Shown here: piece after piece, positions 26,380-35,717 of the stretch | Layout of the letters: each line of letters opens with the position of its first letter | Numbering within the stretch: position 1 is the first letter of the stretch | Assembly (NCBI RefSeq): GCF_001571325.1 | Contig: NZ_BCTO01000019.1 | Location: 124,001-188,000 of the forward strand | Reading direction: 5' to 3' | DNA from: Delftia tsuruhatensis NBRC 16741 | GTDB lineage: Bacteria > Pseudomonadota > Gammaproteobacteria > Burkholderiales > Burkholderiaceae_C | DNA length: 64,000 bases | Notes under the pieces: generated by a model | Told to the model about the DNA's origin: nothing | Seen by the model: only the letters and a program-made list of their open reading frames with translations | Database searches by the model: none | Made by a program: the position numbers and the translations under genes

Positions 26380-29115
26380 TCAGTCCTTGGACGGCTCCTT
26401 GCCGTCACCCTGCGGCGACGGAGCCTGTGGCGTGGTCCGAAAGGCCGGGTCGGTCTCGCGCGACAGCAGCATGTCCACCGAGCGGCTCAAGGGCTCGTCC
26501 AGGCCGCGGTGATCGCGAAGGGTTTCGGGCGGTTGCAGTTCCCAGTTCTCCAGCGCCAGATCCATGCTCAGCGGCGCCTTGAGATTGTGCTCGCTGAAGC
26601 CCACGGGGCCTGAGCCGGGCGCCGACAGCACCACGGGCGGAAAGCGCGAAGGCACGTCCACCGTGGGCAGTTCATCCTCGCCCAGCGCGGTGAGGTCTAT
26701 GTCCAGCAGCGGTGCCGCCGCATCGTGGATGAAGGACGGCGTCTCGCTCAGCGGAACGGCACGCACCTGGCCGGCAGGCAGCTGGCCTGCCTGATCCAGG
26801 TCGAAGTCCAGCGGCTGCATTTCGAACTGCAGCGGCGCGGACAGGGAGTCCGGCGCGCGGCTGTCGGCAGCCTTCTCACCGGCTGTACCGGAGACCATGG
26901 ACAGCGCCTGCGTGTCCATGGGCGTGAACTCCAGGCCCGGATCCTGCGGCGACAGGGAAGAGGCAGCCTGCTGCGGTGCGGCCTCTACCGGAGGCGGTTG
27001 CAGCTCGGCCATCCAATCCACATCCATGAAGGCGGCAGCGGCGGCCGGTGCGGGAGCGGGTTCCGCGGCCGATGCGAGGACGGCTGCGCCGGCCGTGGCT
27101 GCGCCGGCTGCGGCCGTGCCCGCCACCATGCGCGGCGTGGTGCGCTCGCGCGGGGCGGGCTCGCCGCGCGTTCCGGCGGGCGAGGTGCGCGCGATGGACA
27201 GCAACAGCAGCAGGTCATCGAAAGCGGCCAGGTCGAAGGGGGCTGGCGCATCGGGGTCGGGTGCACCGTCCTGCTTGAACAGGTAGTGCGCCAGGCAGTC
27301 CTCGACTTCGTCCACAGGCCACAGCGCCTCGATGCGTGCCAGCTGCTCGGGATAGCCCTGCAGCAGGCTGCTGCCTTTGTCGGTGAAGCCCGGCATGGCC
27401 GGCACGCGGGCGTTGAAATGCTTGGCAAAGCGGGCGCGCAGCTGGTCGAAGTCGTCTCGGCGGCTCAGCGTGTAGTACAGGTGCAGCAGCTCCAGATAGG
27501 CCAGCGGCGAGGAATCCTCATGCGTGGCGATGTGCGAGCGCAGCAGCTCGATGGCCTGCTGGTGCTCGCCCACCGAGATGAAGAATTCCGCCTGCTGCTG
27601 CACGTCGAACATTTCGCCGGGCTGCACCATGCGCCGGGCCTTGATGGCCTCGGGCGCAGGCGAGCGCGCTGCGGTCTTCTCGCCCTCCGGCTCGGGCAGC
27701 TCGGCCTGCACGGACACAGGCACGGGAATGGTGGCCGGGCCGAAATCGCCGGGGTCCACGTCCTCATGCAGCTCGTACGTCACGCCAGGGCGCATCTGCG
27801 CGCCGCGCTGCACATAGGGCGAGGCCAGGGTATCCGGGCCACGGCGATCATCCGGCGACGGCGCAGGCCGGTGTTCACGCAGGCTGGGTGCCATGGGCCG
27901 CGTGGGCCGATGGGGGTCCAGGGAATGCGGCAGGGTGTTGATCCCGTCATCGTGCGAATGCGGCGGGCTCGACGGCACGGGGTCCTGCGACGAACGCTCC
28001 ACCGATTCCCGCCAGGCATCCGGCTCGCGCGAGAACAGCGAGGCGCCCGAGCGCATTTTCCAGGCCATCCATGCGATCACGGCCACGGCGGCGATCAGCG
28101 CCAGCAGCAGCGCATTGAACAGCCACGACGAGCCGCCCGACTCCTGGCGCATGGCCTCCAGTTCGGCCCGTAGCTGGGCCAGTTGCCCACGGTCGGCGGT
28201 GTCGCGCTTCTTGAAGGCCGCCATCTCGGCCTCCAGCGCCTGCACGCGCTTGTTGGCCTCGGCCAGCTGCTCGCTGCCCGCATCGAACATGGGAGCCGCA
28301 GATGCGGCGGCGCCCTCGGGTGTCCCGGGTGTCCCGGCTGCGCCAGCGGCGCCCGGGGTGCCGCCCGTGCCCAGCCATTCCTCCACCGGCTCCATGCGCA
28401 GGCGCGGTTCTATGCGCAGGCCCGCCTGCAACTGCCCGGCCTGGGCCTGGGCGGTCACGCCCACGGGCGGCCTCGATTTCTCGGCCGCCGCCTTGGGTTT
28501 GGCCTGGGGCCTTGGCTGTGCCTTTGGCTTGGACTGGGGTTTCGGTTCCTTGGCAACGGGCACCGCTGCGGGCCTGGAATCGGCCCGGGCGCTGCGGCCA
28601 GCGGCCGGGCGGGAGGAAGTCGAAGATGGATCGGAAGCGGCACCCGCTGCCCCCGCTGCACCTGCAGCACCGGAGCCCGCGGCCGCCAGCGCCGGCTGGG
28701 CTGCCGCCAGCTCCCGCACATTGATGGGCTGATTGCCCGTGGCATCCACCGACTCGGGCAGCTGCGCCAGCAGCGTGTAGCTGCGGCTGATGCCGCCGCC
28801 TTCGCAGCCGGCCCAGAGCTTGAGCGTCACCACGGGCTCGTCCACCGTGTAGCTGGCCTGCACACGAACGGCCTTGCCCGATGTGGTCGGGCTGACGCGC
28901 ACACGCGAGGATTCGATGGGCCTGTCACCGGCCAGCAGCTCGGCGCGCACGCAGGAGCTGCCGGCGTCATTTCCGCTATCGGGCTGCAAGCCCACCACCA
29001 GGTCGAACGGAGCGCCCAGCACCACGTTGCCCCGGGGACTGCCCAACGACAATGCGGACGCGTTCCAGGCCATGGAGGACAGGGCGACGCCGAGAATGGT
29101 GCTACAAATTCTCAC
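26380..29115 (-). CDS. FimV-like inner-membrane/peptidoglycan protein
   Basis: A 911-residue protein with a GTG start at 29115 (aagaaagg upstream). A longer reading to 29580 runs through the divergent dehydrogenase gene and is rejected. A signal peptide (SSMAWNASA) is followed by the FimV N-terminal domain (LSLGSPRGNVVLGAPFDLV). Then come a Pro/Ala/Lys-rich linker (residues ~170-280), a short coiled coil (~282-320), one membrane helix (~330-355) and a long acidic cytoplasmic part. The latter has TPR-like helices near residues 500-570 (AEFFISVGEHQQAIELLRSHI). In Pseudomonas and Legionella FimV supports polar localisation and twitching. It would anchor polar complexes here. Confidence 0.88.
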   Translation of the reverse strand: MRICSTILGVALSSMAWNASALSLGSPRGNVVLGAPFDLVVGLQPDSGNDAGSSCVRAELLAGDRPIESSRVRVSPTTSGKAVRVQASYTVDEPVVTLKLWAGCEGGGISRSYTLLAQLPESVDATGNQPINVRELAAAQPALAAAGSGAAGAAGAAGAASDPSSTSSRPAAGRSARADSRPAAVPVAKEPKPQSKPKAQPRPQAKPKAAAEKSRPPVGVTAQAQAGQLQAGLRIEPRLRMEPVEEWLGTGGTPGAAGAAGTPGTPEGAAASAAPMFDAGSEQLAEANKRVQALEAEMAAFKKRDTADRGQLAQLRAELEAMRQESGGSSWLFNALLLALIAAVAVIAWMAWKMRSGASLFSREPDAWRESVERSSQDPVPSSPPHSHDDGINTLPHSLDPHRPTRPMAPSLREHRPAPSPDDRRGPDTLASPYVQRGAQMRPGVTYELHEDVDPGDFGPATIPVPVSVQAELPEPEGEKTAARSPAPEAIKARRMVQPGEMFDVQQQAEFFISVGEHQQAIELLRSHIATHEDSSPLAYLELLHLYYTLSRRDDFDQLRARFAKHFNARVPAMPGFTDKGSSLLQGYPEQLARIEALWPVDEVEDCLAHYLFKQDGAPDPDAPAPFDLAAFDDLLLLLSIARTSPAGTRGEPAPRERTTPRMVAGTAAAGAATAGAAVLASAAEPAPAPAAAAAFMDVDWMAELQPPPVEAAPQQAASSLSPQDPGLEFTPMDTQALSMVSGTAGEKAADSRAPDSLSAPLQFEMQPLDFDLDQAGQLPAGQVRAVPLSETPSFIHDAAAPLLDIDLTALGEDELPTVDVPSRFPPVVLSAPGSGPVGFSEHNLKAPLSMDLALENWELQPPETLRDHRGLDEPLSRSVDMLLSRETDPAFRTTPQAPSPQGDGKEPSKD

Positions 29116-29173
29116 ATCAGCCTTTCTTTGAACGCTTGCATTTTTGCATAGACACCTGTAGGACACCTCCTCT

Positions 29174-30712
29174 ATGTACATGATCCAAAACAACATTTCT
29201 CCTATCAGGAACGTCGGATTGATAGGCGCAGGCATCATGGGGCAAGGCATTGCCCAGCTGGCCGCCCAGGCAGGCGCCGGCGTGCTGCTGCAGGACGCTC
29301 GCCCGGGCGCTGCCGCGCAAGCGCAGCAACAGCTGTTTGCGCTGTGGGACCTGCTTGAGAAGAAACAAAAAATAACAAGTGAGCAGGCCGCAGATTGCAA
29401 GGCCCGGGTGACGGTGGCGGACGGTCTCGATGCGTTCAGGAACTGCGACCTGGTGATCGAGGCCATCGTCGAGCGCATGGATGCCAAGCAGGCGCTGCTG
29501 CGCGAGCTGGAGGCCATCGTTGCGCCCGGGACCCTCATCGCCAGCAATACCTCGGCCCTGTCCATCACCACGCTGGCCACGGCGCTCGAGCACCCGCAGC
29601 GCTTTGCCGGCTTTCACTTCTTCAACCCGGCGCCGCTGATGAAGGTGGTGGAGATCGTGCGCGGCCTGGCCACGGACGAGGCCACCTGCGCCACGCTGGC
29701 GCAGTTCGCGCGCAGCTTCGGCCACACGCCCGTGCGTGCGCAGGACACGCCGGGCTTCCTGGTCAACCACCTGGGCCGCGGCTATGTGACCGAGGCGCTG
29801 CGCATCGTGCAGGAAGGCATTGCCGACTTCGCCACCATCGACCGCATCCTGCGCGAGCAGGTGGGATTCAAGCTCGGCCCGTTCGAGCTGATGGATCTCA
29901 CCGGCCTGGATGTCACCCATGCCGTGATGGAGCACATCTACCACCAGTACTACCAGGAGCCGCGCTACCGCCCCAGCCCCATTGCCGCGCAGCGCGTGGC
30001 GGCCGGCCTGCTGGGGCGCAAGACCGGCCAGGGCTTTTACCGCTATGCCGAAGGCCGCGCCGAGCAGCCTGCCGAGCCTGCCGTGCCGCAGGTGCAGACG
30101 CTGCCACCGGTCTGGGTGTCGGCACGCGCGGCCCGGCGCAACGAGATCTACCAGTTGCTCAAGAGCCTGGGCGCGCGCATTGAAACCGCGCAGGCACCGA
30201 CCGAGCAGGCCTTGATCCTGGTGGCGCCGCTGGGCCTGGACGTGACCACGGTGGCTGCCGTGGAGCGGCTGGACTGCACGCGCACCATGGGCATCGACAT
30301 GCTGATCGCCGACGCCGACACGCGCCGCCGCGTGCTGGCCACCACGCCGGCCACGCGCACCGACATGTGCGACGCCGCCCATGCGCTTTTTGCGAGCGAC
30401 GGCAAGGCCGTGAGCGTGATCCGCGACAGCGGCGGCTTCGTCACGCAGCGCGTGGTGGGCTCCATCGTCAACATCGCCAGCGACATCTGCCAGCAGGGCA
30501 TCGGCAGCCCGGCCGACCTGGAAAAGGCCGTGACCCTGGGCCTGGGCTATCCCATGGGCCCGCTGGCCATGGGCGACCGCTGGGGGCCCACCAACATGCT
30601 GGAGGTCCTGTTCAACCTGCAGACCGTCTACGGCGATCCGCGCTACCGCCCCAGCCCCTGGCTGCGCCGCCGTGGCGCGCTGGGGCTGAGCCTCACGCAC
30701 GAGGAGCCATAA
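29174..30712 (+). CDS. 3-hydroxyacyl-CoA dehydrogenase (PaaH/PaaC-like, doubled C-terminal domain)
   Basis: A 512-residue NAD-dependent dehydrogenase. The Rossmann loop is GLIGAGIMGQGIAQ (near residue 14), the catalytic His is in FAGFHFFNPAPLMKVVEI, and two copies of the C-terminal dimer domain follow: DTPGFLVNHLGRGYVTEAL and, near 410, DSGGFVTQRVVGSIVNIASD. This two-copy layout without a crotonase domain is typical of PaaH-type enzymes of phenylacetate and related degradations. It is divergent from the FimV-like gene. A terminator follows, so it is a single-gene unit. Confidence 0.93.
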   Translation: MYMIQNNISPIRNVGLIGAGIMGQGIAQLAAQAGAGVLLQDARPGAAAQAQQQLFALWDLLEKKQKITSEQAADCKARVTVADGLDAFRNCDLVIEAIVERMDAKQALLRELEAIVAPGTLIASNTSALSITTLATALEHPQRFAGFHFFNPAPLMKVVEIVRGLATDEATCATLAQFARSFGHTPVRAQDTPGFLVNHLGRGYVTEALRIVQEGIADFATIDRILREQVGFKLGPFELMDLTGLDVTHAVMEHIYHQYYQEPRYRPSPIAAQRVAAGLLGRKTGQGFYRYAEGRAEQPAEPAVPQVQTLPPVWVSARAARRNEIYQLLKSLGARIETAQAPTEQALILVAPLGLDVTTVAAVERLDCTRTMGIDMLIADADTRRRVLATTPATRTDMCDAAHALFASDGKAVSVIRDSGGFVTQRVVGSIVNIASDICQQGIGSPADLEKAVTLGLGYPMGPLAMGDRWGPTNMLEVLFNLQTVYGDPRYRPSPWLRRRGALGLSLTHEEP

Positions 30713-30724
30713 GCCCTGCAAAGC

Positions 30725-30760
30725 CGGCGACCCGATGCACGACGGGTCGCCTTTTTTTTC
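30725..30760 (+). terminator. Rho-independent terminator after the 3-hydroxyacyl-CoA dehydrogenase
   Basis: A strong stem, ggcgaccc/gggtcgcc with a short loop, is followed by a run of eight T, 13 bp after the stop. Confidence 0.9.
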
Positions 30761-30850
30761 GCCGCCCTGCCCCGTTTTCGGCAGGCCCAGACACCGAAGT
30801 GACAGGCCCGCCGGCGGCATGCTGCGCCGCGGCGGTCCCACACGCGACAA

Positions 30851-30870
30851 TGTGACCGTCATCAGTCACG
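30851..30870. promoter_or_regulatory. Possible Crp/Fnr-type operator
   Basis: An inverted repeat gtgac (30852-30856) and gtcac (30865-30869) with 8 bases between lies 15 bp before the regulator's start codon. The half-site resembles the TGTGA of Crp-family proteins, so self-regulation is possible. The spacing differs from the standard 6 bases. Confidence 0.35.
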
Positions 30871-30883
30871 CAAAAGACAGGCC

Positions 30884-31603
30884 ATGGACGACCCGATTCT
30901 TACCATCGAAGAACGTGAAGCGATCAATTCCGGTCGCTGGTTTTCATCACTTTCTCCATCGCTTCGGCACGACATTCTTCGATGCGCTTACGTCAAACGG
31001 TTCAAAGATGGCACGCTCATCTGCGCACGCGGAGAACCGCCCGAGGAATGGATCGCCTGCGCCCGGGGTGCGGTGCGCGTAAGCTCGACCTCGATCACGG
31101 GCAAGCAGATCACGCTGGACTACGTGGAGCCGGGCATCTGGTTCGGCGACGTGGCCATCCTGGACGGGGACAAGCGCACGCACGATGCCTATGCGCATGG
31201 CGAGACCACGCTGCTGTGCGTGTCCAAGACCGACTTCAAGAAAATCCTGTCCATGCATGTGGAGTTCTCGGAAGCCATGCTGCGCCTGCATGCACGGCGC
31301 ATCCGCCAGCTCTACGGCCTGGTCGAGGACCTCAACACCCTGCCGCTGCGCGCGCGCCTGGCCAAGCAGCTGCTGCACCTGGTGCGCAGCTATGGCGTGA
31401 CCAGCCTGTCGGATGGCAGCGAGATCCGCATCGGCCTGCACCTGGCGCAGGAGGAACTGGCCCAGTTGCTGGGCGCCTCGCGCCAGCGCGTGAACCAGGA
31501 ACTCAAGGCCATGGAACGCGAGAACGCCATCCGCATCGAGCCGGGCGGCCTGGTGGTCTGCGACCGCGACACACTGCTGCGCATCGCCGCGCCCGACGCC
31601 TGA
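30884..31603 (+). CDS. Crp/Fnr-family transcriptional regulator
   Basis: A 239-residue regulator. The N-terminal cyclic-nucleotide-like beta-barrel runs to about residue 125 (LICARGEPPEEWIACARGAVRV, WFGDVAILDGDKRTHDAYA). A long dimer helix follows, then a winged helix-turn-helix with recognition helix GASRQRVNQELKAMERE. There are no N-terminal iron-sulfur cysteine clusters of the FNR kind, so it is more Crp-like. The phosphotransferase and acyl-CoA dehydrogenase genes follow on the same strand, but the 145-bp gap and the hairpin in it suggest a separate unit. Confidence 0.9.
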   Translation: MDDPILTIEEREAINSGRWFSSLSPSLRHDILRCAYVKRFKDGTLICARGEPPEEWIACARGAVRVSSTSITGKQITLDYVEPGIWFGDVAILDGDKRTHDAYAHGETTLLCVSKTDFKKILSMHVEFSEAMLRLHARRIRQLYGLVEDLNTLPLRARLAKQLLHLVRSYGVTSLSDGSEIRIGLHLAQEELAQLLGASRQRVNQELKAMERENAIRIEPGGLVVCDRDTLLRIAAPDA

Positions 31604-31641
31604 ACCTGCGCGGCCCGCGCCGCGCCCCCTCCCCTTTTCTT

Positions 31642-31672
31642 GCACCGACCGGACGTTCGCGCCGGCCGGTGC
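31642..31672 (+). other. GC-rich hairpin in the gap after the Crp/Fnr gene
   Basis: The stem gcaccg-a-ccgg/ccgg-c-cggtgc has one mismatch. It is not followed by a T-run, so it may be a weak terminator or a processing site. Confidence 0.35.
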
Positions 31673-31748
31673 CTTGCCGCGCCCGTGCTGCGCGGCTGTT
31701 CCCGTTTGTTGAACCGATTCTCGAACCGATCACAGGACTGACTGCCCC

Positions 31749-32834
31749 ATGAGCACTTTCGACCATTTCGTAGGCACACGCGCCGTCTCCGACCAGCACG
31801 CATTCGACGTGCCCGCGCTCACCGCCTGGATGCAGGGCCATGTGCAGGGCTTTGCCGGCCCGCTGCAGGTGGAGATGTTCAAGGGCGGCCAGTCCAACCC
31901 CACCTACAAGCTGATCACCCCGGGACGCAGCTACGTGATGCGCTCCAAGCCCGGCCCCGTGGCCAAGCTGCTGCCCTCGGCCCATGCCATCGAGCGCGAG
32001 TTCCGCGTGATGAAGGGCCTGGCCGGCACCGACGTGCCCGTGCCCCACATGTATGCGCTGTGCGAGGACGAGTCCATCATCGGCCGCGCCTTCTACATCA
32101 TGGAGTGCATGGAAGGCCGCGTGCTCTGGGACCAGTCCCTGCCCGGCATGGAGCCGGCCCAGCGCGCCGCCATCTACGACGAGATGAACCGCGTGATCTC
32201 GGCCCTGCACACCGTGGACTTCGCGGCCCAGGGCCTGGCCGACTACGGCAAGAGCGGCAACTACTTCGAGCGCCAGATCGGCCGCTGGAGCAAGCAGTAC
32301 GTGGCCTCGGTCACCCAGCCCATCCCCGAGATGGACCAGCTCATGCAGTGGCTGCCCGCCCACATGCCGGCCAGCGCGCTGGATGCCTCGCGCGTGTCCA
32401 TCGTGCACGGCGACTTCCGCCTGGACAACCTCATGTTCCACCCCACCGAGCCGCGCGTCATCGCCGTGCTGGACTGGGAGCTGTCCACCCTGGGCCACCC
32501 GCTGGCCGACTTCAGCTACCACTGCATGAGCTGGCACATCCCCGCCACGCTGGGCCGGGGCATCGCAGGCAAGGACCTGGCGGCCCTGGGCATTCCGGAC
32601 GAAGAGGAATACATCCGCCGCTACTGCGAGCGCACGGGCCTCAAGGACGTGGACACGCTGCGCGCCGACTGGAACTTCTACATGGCCTACAACATGTTCC
32701 GCATCGCGGCCATCCTGCAGGGCATTGCCAAGCGCGTGGAGGCCGGCACGGCCTCCAGCGCCCAGGCCAAGGCCTCGGGCGACACGGCCCGGCCCATGGC
32801 CGAGCTGGCCTGGTCCTTCGCCCAGCGCAGCTGA
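31749..32834 (+). CDS. Acyl-CoA-linked phosphotransferase (ACAD10/11 N-terminal-like, APH fold)
   Basis: A 361-residue kinase-fold protein. The catalytic loop [12 protein letters not shown] and the metal-binding [18 protein letters not shown] match the aminoglycoside-phosphotransferase superfamily. [10 protein letters not shown] near residue 43 is the beta-strand that is specific to the ACAD10/11 branch. In animals this domain is fused ahead of an acyl-CoA dehydrogenase and phosphorylates a hydroxyl on 4-hydroxyacyl-CoA. Here the dehydrogenase is the next gene, 79 bp downstream. The likely role is breakdown of hydroxy-fatty acids (inference), not antibiotic resistance. Confidence 0.87.
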   Translation: MSTFDHFVGTRAVSDQHAFDVPALTAWMQGHVQGFAGPLQVEMFKGGQSNPTYKLITPGRSYVMRSKPGPVAKLLPSAHAIEREFRVMKGLAGTDVPVPHMYALCEDESIIGRAFYIMECMEGRVLWDQSLPGMEPAQRAAIYDEMNRVISALHTVDFAAQGLADYGKSGNYFERQIGRWSKQYVASVTQPIPEMDQLMQWLPAHMPASALDASRVSIVHGDFRLDNLMFHPTEPRVIAVLDWELSTLGHPLADFSYHCMSWHIPATLGRGIAGKDLAALGIPDEEEYIRRYCERTGLKDVDTLRADWNFYMAYNMFRIAAILQGIAKRVEAGTASSAQAKASGDTARPMAELAWSFAQRS

Positions 32835-32913
32835 GCCATCCAGACCAGCCCCCAACACTCACCGATCACCCCGTTTCCACCACAAGCGACAAGCCAAGAG
32901 AAGGAGCGCATCC

Positions 32914-34188
32914 ATGGACTTTGAATATTCGCCCAAGACCAAGGACCTGCAGGAACGCCTGCTGAAGTTCATGGACGAGCACATCTATCCCGGCGAAAAG
33001 GACTATGCCGCCGAGATGGAAGCCAACACCGCCGCAGGCAAGCGCTGGACGCCGCTGCAGACCATCGAGAAGCTCAAGGTCAAGGCCCGGGAGCAAGGCC
33101 TGTGGAACCTGTTCCTGCCCGTGGACAGCGCCGAGGCCGCAGGCTACAAGGGCGGCGGCCTGACCAACCAGGAATACGCGCCGCTGGCCGAGATCATGGG
33201 CCGCGTGCCATGGTCCAGCGAGGTGTTCAACTGCTCTGCGCCCGACACCGGCAACATGGAGACCATTGCGCGCTACGGCAGCACCGAACTCAAGGAGCGC
33301 TGGCTCAAGCCGCTGCTGGACGGCAAGATCCGCTCGGCCTTCGCCATGACCGAGCCCGAGGTGGCCTCCTCCGACGCCACCAACATCTGCACCCGCATCG
33401 AGCGCCAGGGCGACGAGTACGTGATCAACGGCCACAAGTGGTGGATCTCGGGTGCCGGCGATCCGCGCTGCCAGGTCTTCATCACCATGGGCAAGACCGA
33501 CCCTGATGCGCCCAAGCACTCGCAGCAAAGCATGATCATCGTGCCCGGCGACGCGCCCGGCATCCGCATCGTGCGCCCGCTCAACGTCATGGGCTATGAC
33601 GACGCGCCGCACGGCCACATGGAGATGTACTTCGAGAACGTGCGCGTGCCCGTGGGCAACATCCTGCTGGGCGAGGGCCGTGGCTTCGAGATCGCCCAGG
33701 GCCGCCTTGGCCCCGGCCGCATCCACCACTGCATGCGCCTGATCGGCCTGGCCGAGCGCGCGCTGGAGCTGATGTGCAAGCGCGCCAGCTCGCGCATCGC
33801 CTTCGGCAAGAGCGTGGCCCAGCAGACCGTGACGCAGGAACGCATCGCCGAGGCACGCTGCCGCATCGACATGGCGCGCCTGCTCACGCTCAAGGCCGCC
33901 TGGCTGATGGACATCGCCGGCAACAAGGTGGCACGCAGCGAGATCGCCATGATCAAGGTCGTGGCCCCCAGCATGGCCTGCCAGGTCATCGACTGGGCCA
34001 TGCAGGTGCACGGCGGCGGCGGCATGAGCGACGACTTCCCGCTGGCCAGCGCCTACGCCCACGCGCGCACGCTGCGCTTTGCCGACGGCCCGGACGAGGT
34101 GCACCGCAACGCCATCGCCAAGTGGGAGCTGGGCAAGTACGGCGCCTACGGCAAGGATGCCGGCGTGCCCATCACGCGCGGCAGCTGA
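32914..34188 (+). CDS. Acyl-CoA dehydrogenase (ACAD10/11-like)
   Basis: A 424-residue flavoenzyme. The start [10 protein letters not shown] at 32914 is preceded by agaaggagc. [18 protein letters not shown] and [18 protein letters not shown] are the substrate/FAD motifs in the mid-domain, and [20 protein letters not shown] and [18 protein letters not shown] belong to the C-terminal domain. The first motifs match the acyl-CoA dehydrogenases that partner with the APH-fold kinase. It would form an enoyl-CoA and pass electrons to ETF. A terminator follows and lies inside the end of the convergent outer-membrane-factor gene. Confidence 0.93.
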   Translation: MDFEYSPKTKDLQERLLKFMDEHIYPGEKDYAAEMEANTAAGKRWTPLQTIEKLKVKAREQGLWNLFLPVDSAEAAGYKGGGLTNQEYAPLAEIMGRVPWSSEVFNCSAPDTGNMETIARYGSTELKERWLKPLLDGKIRSAFAMTEPEVASSDATNICTRIERQGDEYVINGHKWWISGAGDPRCQVFITMGKTDPDAPKHSQQSMIIVPGDAPGIRIVRPLNVMGYDDAPHGHMEMYFENVRVPVGNILLGEGRGFEIAQGRLGPGRIHHCMRLIGLAERALELMCKRASSRIAFGKSVAQQTVTQERIAEARCRIDMARLLTLKAAWLMDIAGNKVARSEIAMIKVVAPSMACQVIDWAMQVHGGGGMSDDFPLASAYAHARTLRFADGPDEVHRNAIAKWELGKYGAYGKDAGVPITRGS

Positions 34189-34258
34189 GCAGGCTTCAAG
34201 CCTGAGGCCTCAGGCCGCACACCCGGCAGGACCGGGTGGCGGCCCTGGCCCTTCCCTC

Positions 34259-35716
34259 TCAGCCAGGTGGCAATGCCCCCTGGCTTTTTTGTGCCTGTCT
34301 TTCCGGCATTTCAGCGCCCATGGCAGGCGCCTCCCACCCCCCGCCCAGCGCCCGGTACAGCGCCACGCGCGCCTGCAGCTGCAGCAGGCGCTGCAGCACG
34401 GCATCGTCCTGGGCCGCGTACAGCGTGGTCTGGGCCTGCAGCAGGGACAGCAGGCTTTCCGCCCCGGCCTTGTAGCGCAGCTCGGCCAGCGACACGGCCT
34501 GGCGGGCCTGGGCCAGCACCTCGGCCTGGGCCTCGGCCTGGGCCTTGAGGCCGTGGACGGCGTTGAGCGCCAGGTCCACATCGCCATAGGCCGCGACGAT
34601 GGACTTGTAATAGCCGGCCAGCAGCTCCTCGCGCCGGGCCTGGGCGCCATCGCGCTCGGCCGCCAGCCGACCGCCATCGAAGATGGGGCCGGCGAGGCCG
34701 GCCAGCAGCGAATAGACCGGCTCGCGCAGCCAGTCGCTGGCGCGGCCCGCGCTGGTGCCCGCGCTGCCCGTGAGGGTCAGCCGGGGCCACAGCGCCGCAC
34801 GGGCGGCCTGCAGGTTGGCGCTGGCGGCGGTCAGTTGCGCCTCAGCACTGGCAATGTCAGGGCGGCGCTGCAGCAGCTGCGTGGGCAGGCCTGGGCCGAT
34901 CTCGGGCAGCTGCAGGGCTTGCAGCGAATCCGTGGCCAGCGCGGGGCGCCGGGCCTGGCCCAGCAGCACGGCCAGCGTGGCATCGGCATCCTCGCCCTGG
35001 CGGCGCAGCGTGGCCAGGGCCTGGCGCTGGCTGGCCACCAGGCCGCGCTGCTGGGCCAACTCCAGCTGGGTGGCGGCGCCTGCGCGCGCACGGGACTCCA
35101 CCAGGCCCAGCAGCCGCTCGGCATTGGCCACGTTGCGCGCCGCAATGGCCTGGCGCTCGCGCAGCGCCACGGCCTGCAGCCAGCCATGGGCCACCTGGGC
35201 GGTGACCGTGAGGCGCACCGTGTCCTGGTCAAACCGGCTGGCCTGCCAGGCCGCCGCCGCCGCATCGCGCGTGGCGCGGTTGCGGCCCCAGAAGTCCACC
35301 TCATACGAGGCCGTCAGCGCGGCGCCGTAGACGCTGGCCTGCCCGCCCGCCACCTGTGCATGGTTCATGCGCTGGGCGCGCAGCTCGCCATTGAGCGAGG
35401 GCAGCAGCGCCGCGCCCGCCTGGCGCGTGGCCGCCTCGGCCTGGCGCACGCGGGCCATGGCGGCAGCCATGTCCAGGCTCTGGTCCTGGGCGGCCTGCAC
35501 CATGCCGCCCAGCTCCGCGCTGCCAAAGGCCTGCCACCACTGCGGTGAAACAGAGGCAGGGACGGCTTCGCCCTGCTGCTTCCACGAAGCGGCCAGCGCA
35601 GGCGCTGTCCTGTCCGGCACCGTCTGCTGCGCGGCGCAGCCGCCCAGGGCAAGCAGCGCGAGAGCGATGCAGCCCAGGCTCGCATTTCCCAGCGTCTTGT
35701 CGTTCATGTCTTTCAT
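34259..35716 (-). CDS. NodT-family outer-membrane efflux lipoprotein (TolC-like factor of the MacAB pump)
   Basis: A 485-residue outer-membrane factor. The start MKDMNDK at 35716 lies right after the macB stop with gggaga upstream. The signal peptide ends in the lipobox LGGC. Two similar halves form the helical barrel, each containing long Ala/Gln-rich coiled coils (for example AAAMARVRQAEAATRQAGAALLPSLNGELR and the repeat SAEAQLTAASANLQAARAALWPRL). It completes a three-part export system with MacA and MacB. The last codons lie on top of the terminator of the convergent acyl-CoA dehydrogenase. Confidence 0.92.
   Translation of the reverse strand: MKDMNDKTLGNASLGCIALALLALGGCAAQQTVPDRTAPALAASWKQQGEAVPASVSPQWWQAFGSAELGGMVQAAQDQSLDMAAAMARVRQAEAATRQAGAALLPSLNGELRAQRMNHAQVAGGQASVYGAALTASYEVDFWGRNRATRDAAAAAWQASRFDQDTVRLTVTAQVAHGWLQAVALRERQAIAARNVANAERLLGLVESRARAGAATQLELAQQRGLVASQRQALATLRRQGEDADATLAVLLGQARRPALATDSLQALQLPEIGPGLPTQLLQRRPDIASAEAQLTAASANLQAARAALWPRLTLTGSAGTSAGRASDWLREPVYSLLAGLAGPIFDGGRLAAERDGAQARREELLAGYYKSIVAAYGDVDLALNAVHGLKAQAEAQAEVLAQARQAVSLAELRYKAGAESLLSLLQAQTTLYAAQDDAVLQRLLQLQARVALYRALGGGWEAPAMGAEMPERQAQKSQGALPPG
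34261..34290 (+). terminator. Terminator of the acyl-CoA dehydrogenase, overlapping the 3' end of the convergent gene
   Basis: The stem agccagg/cctggct is followed by ttttt (34286-34290). It overlaps the last ten codons of the outer-membrane-factor gene on the other strand. Confidence 0.8.
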
Positions 35717-35717
35717 C

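Noticed and set aside
29116..29580. N-terminal extension of the FimV-like gene to 29580
   Set aside because: It overlaps the divergent dehydrogenase, and the GTG at 29115 has a ribosome site and a signal peptide.
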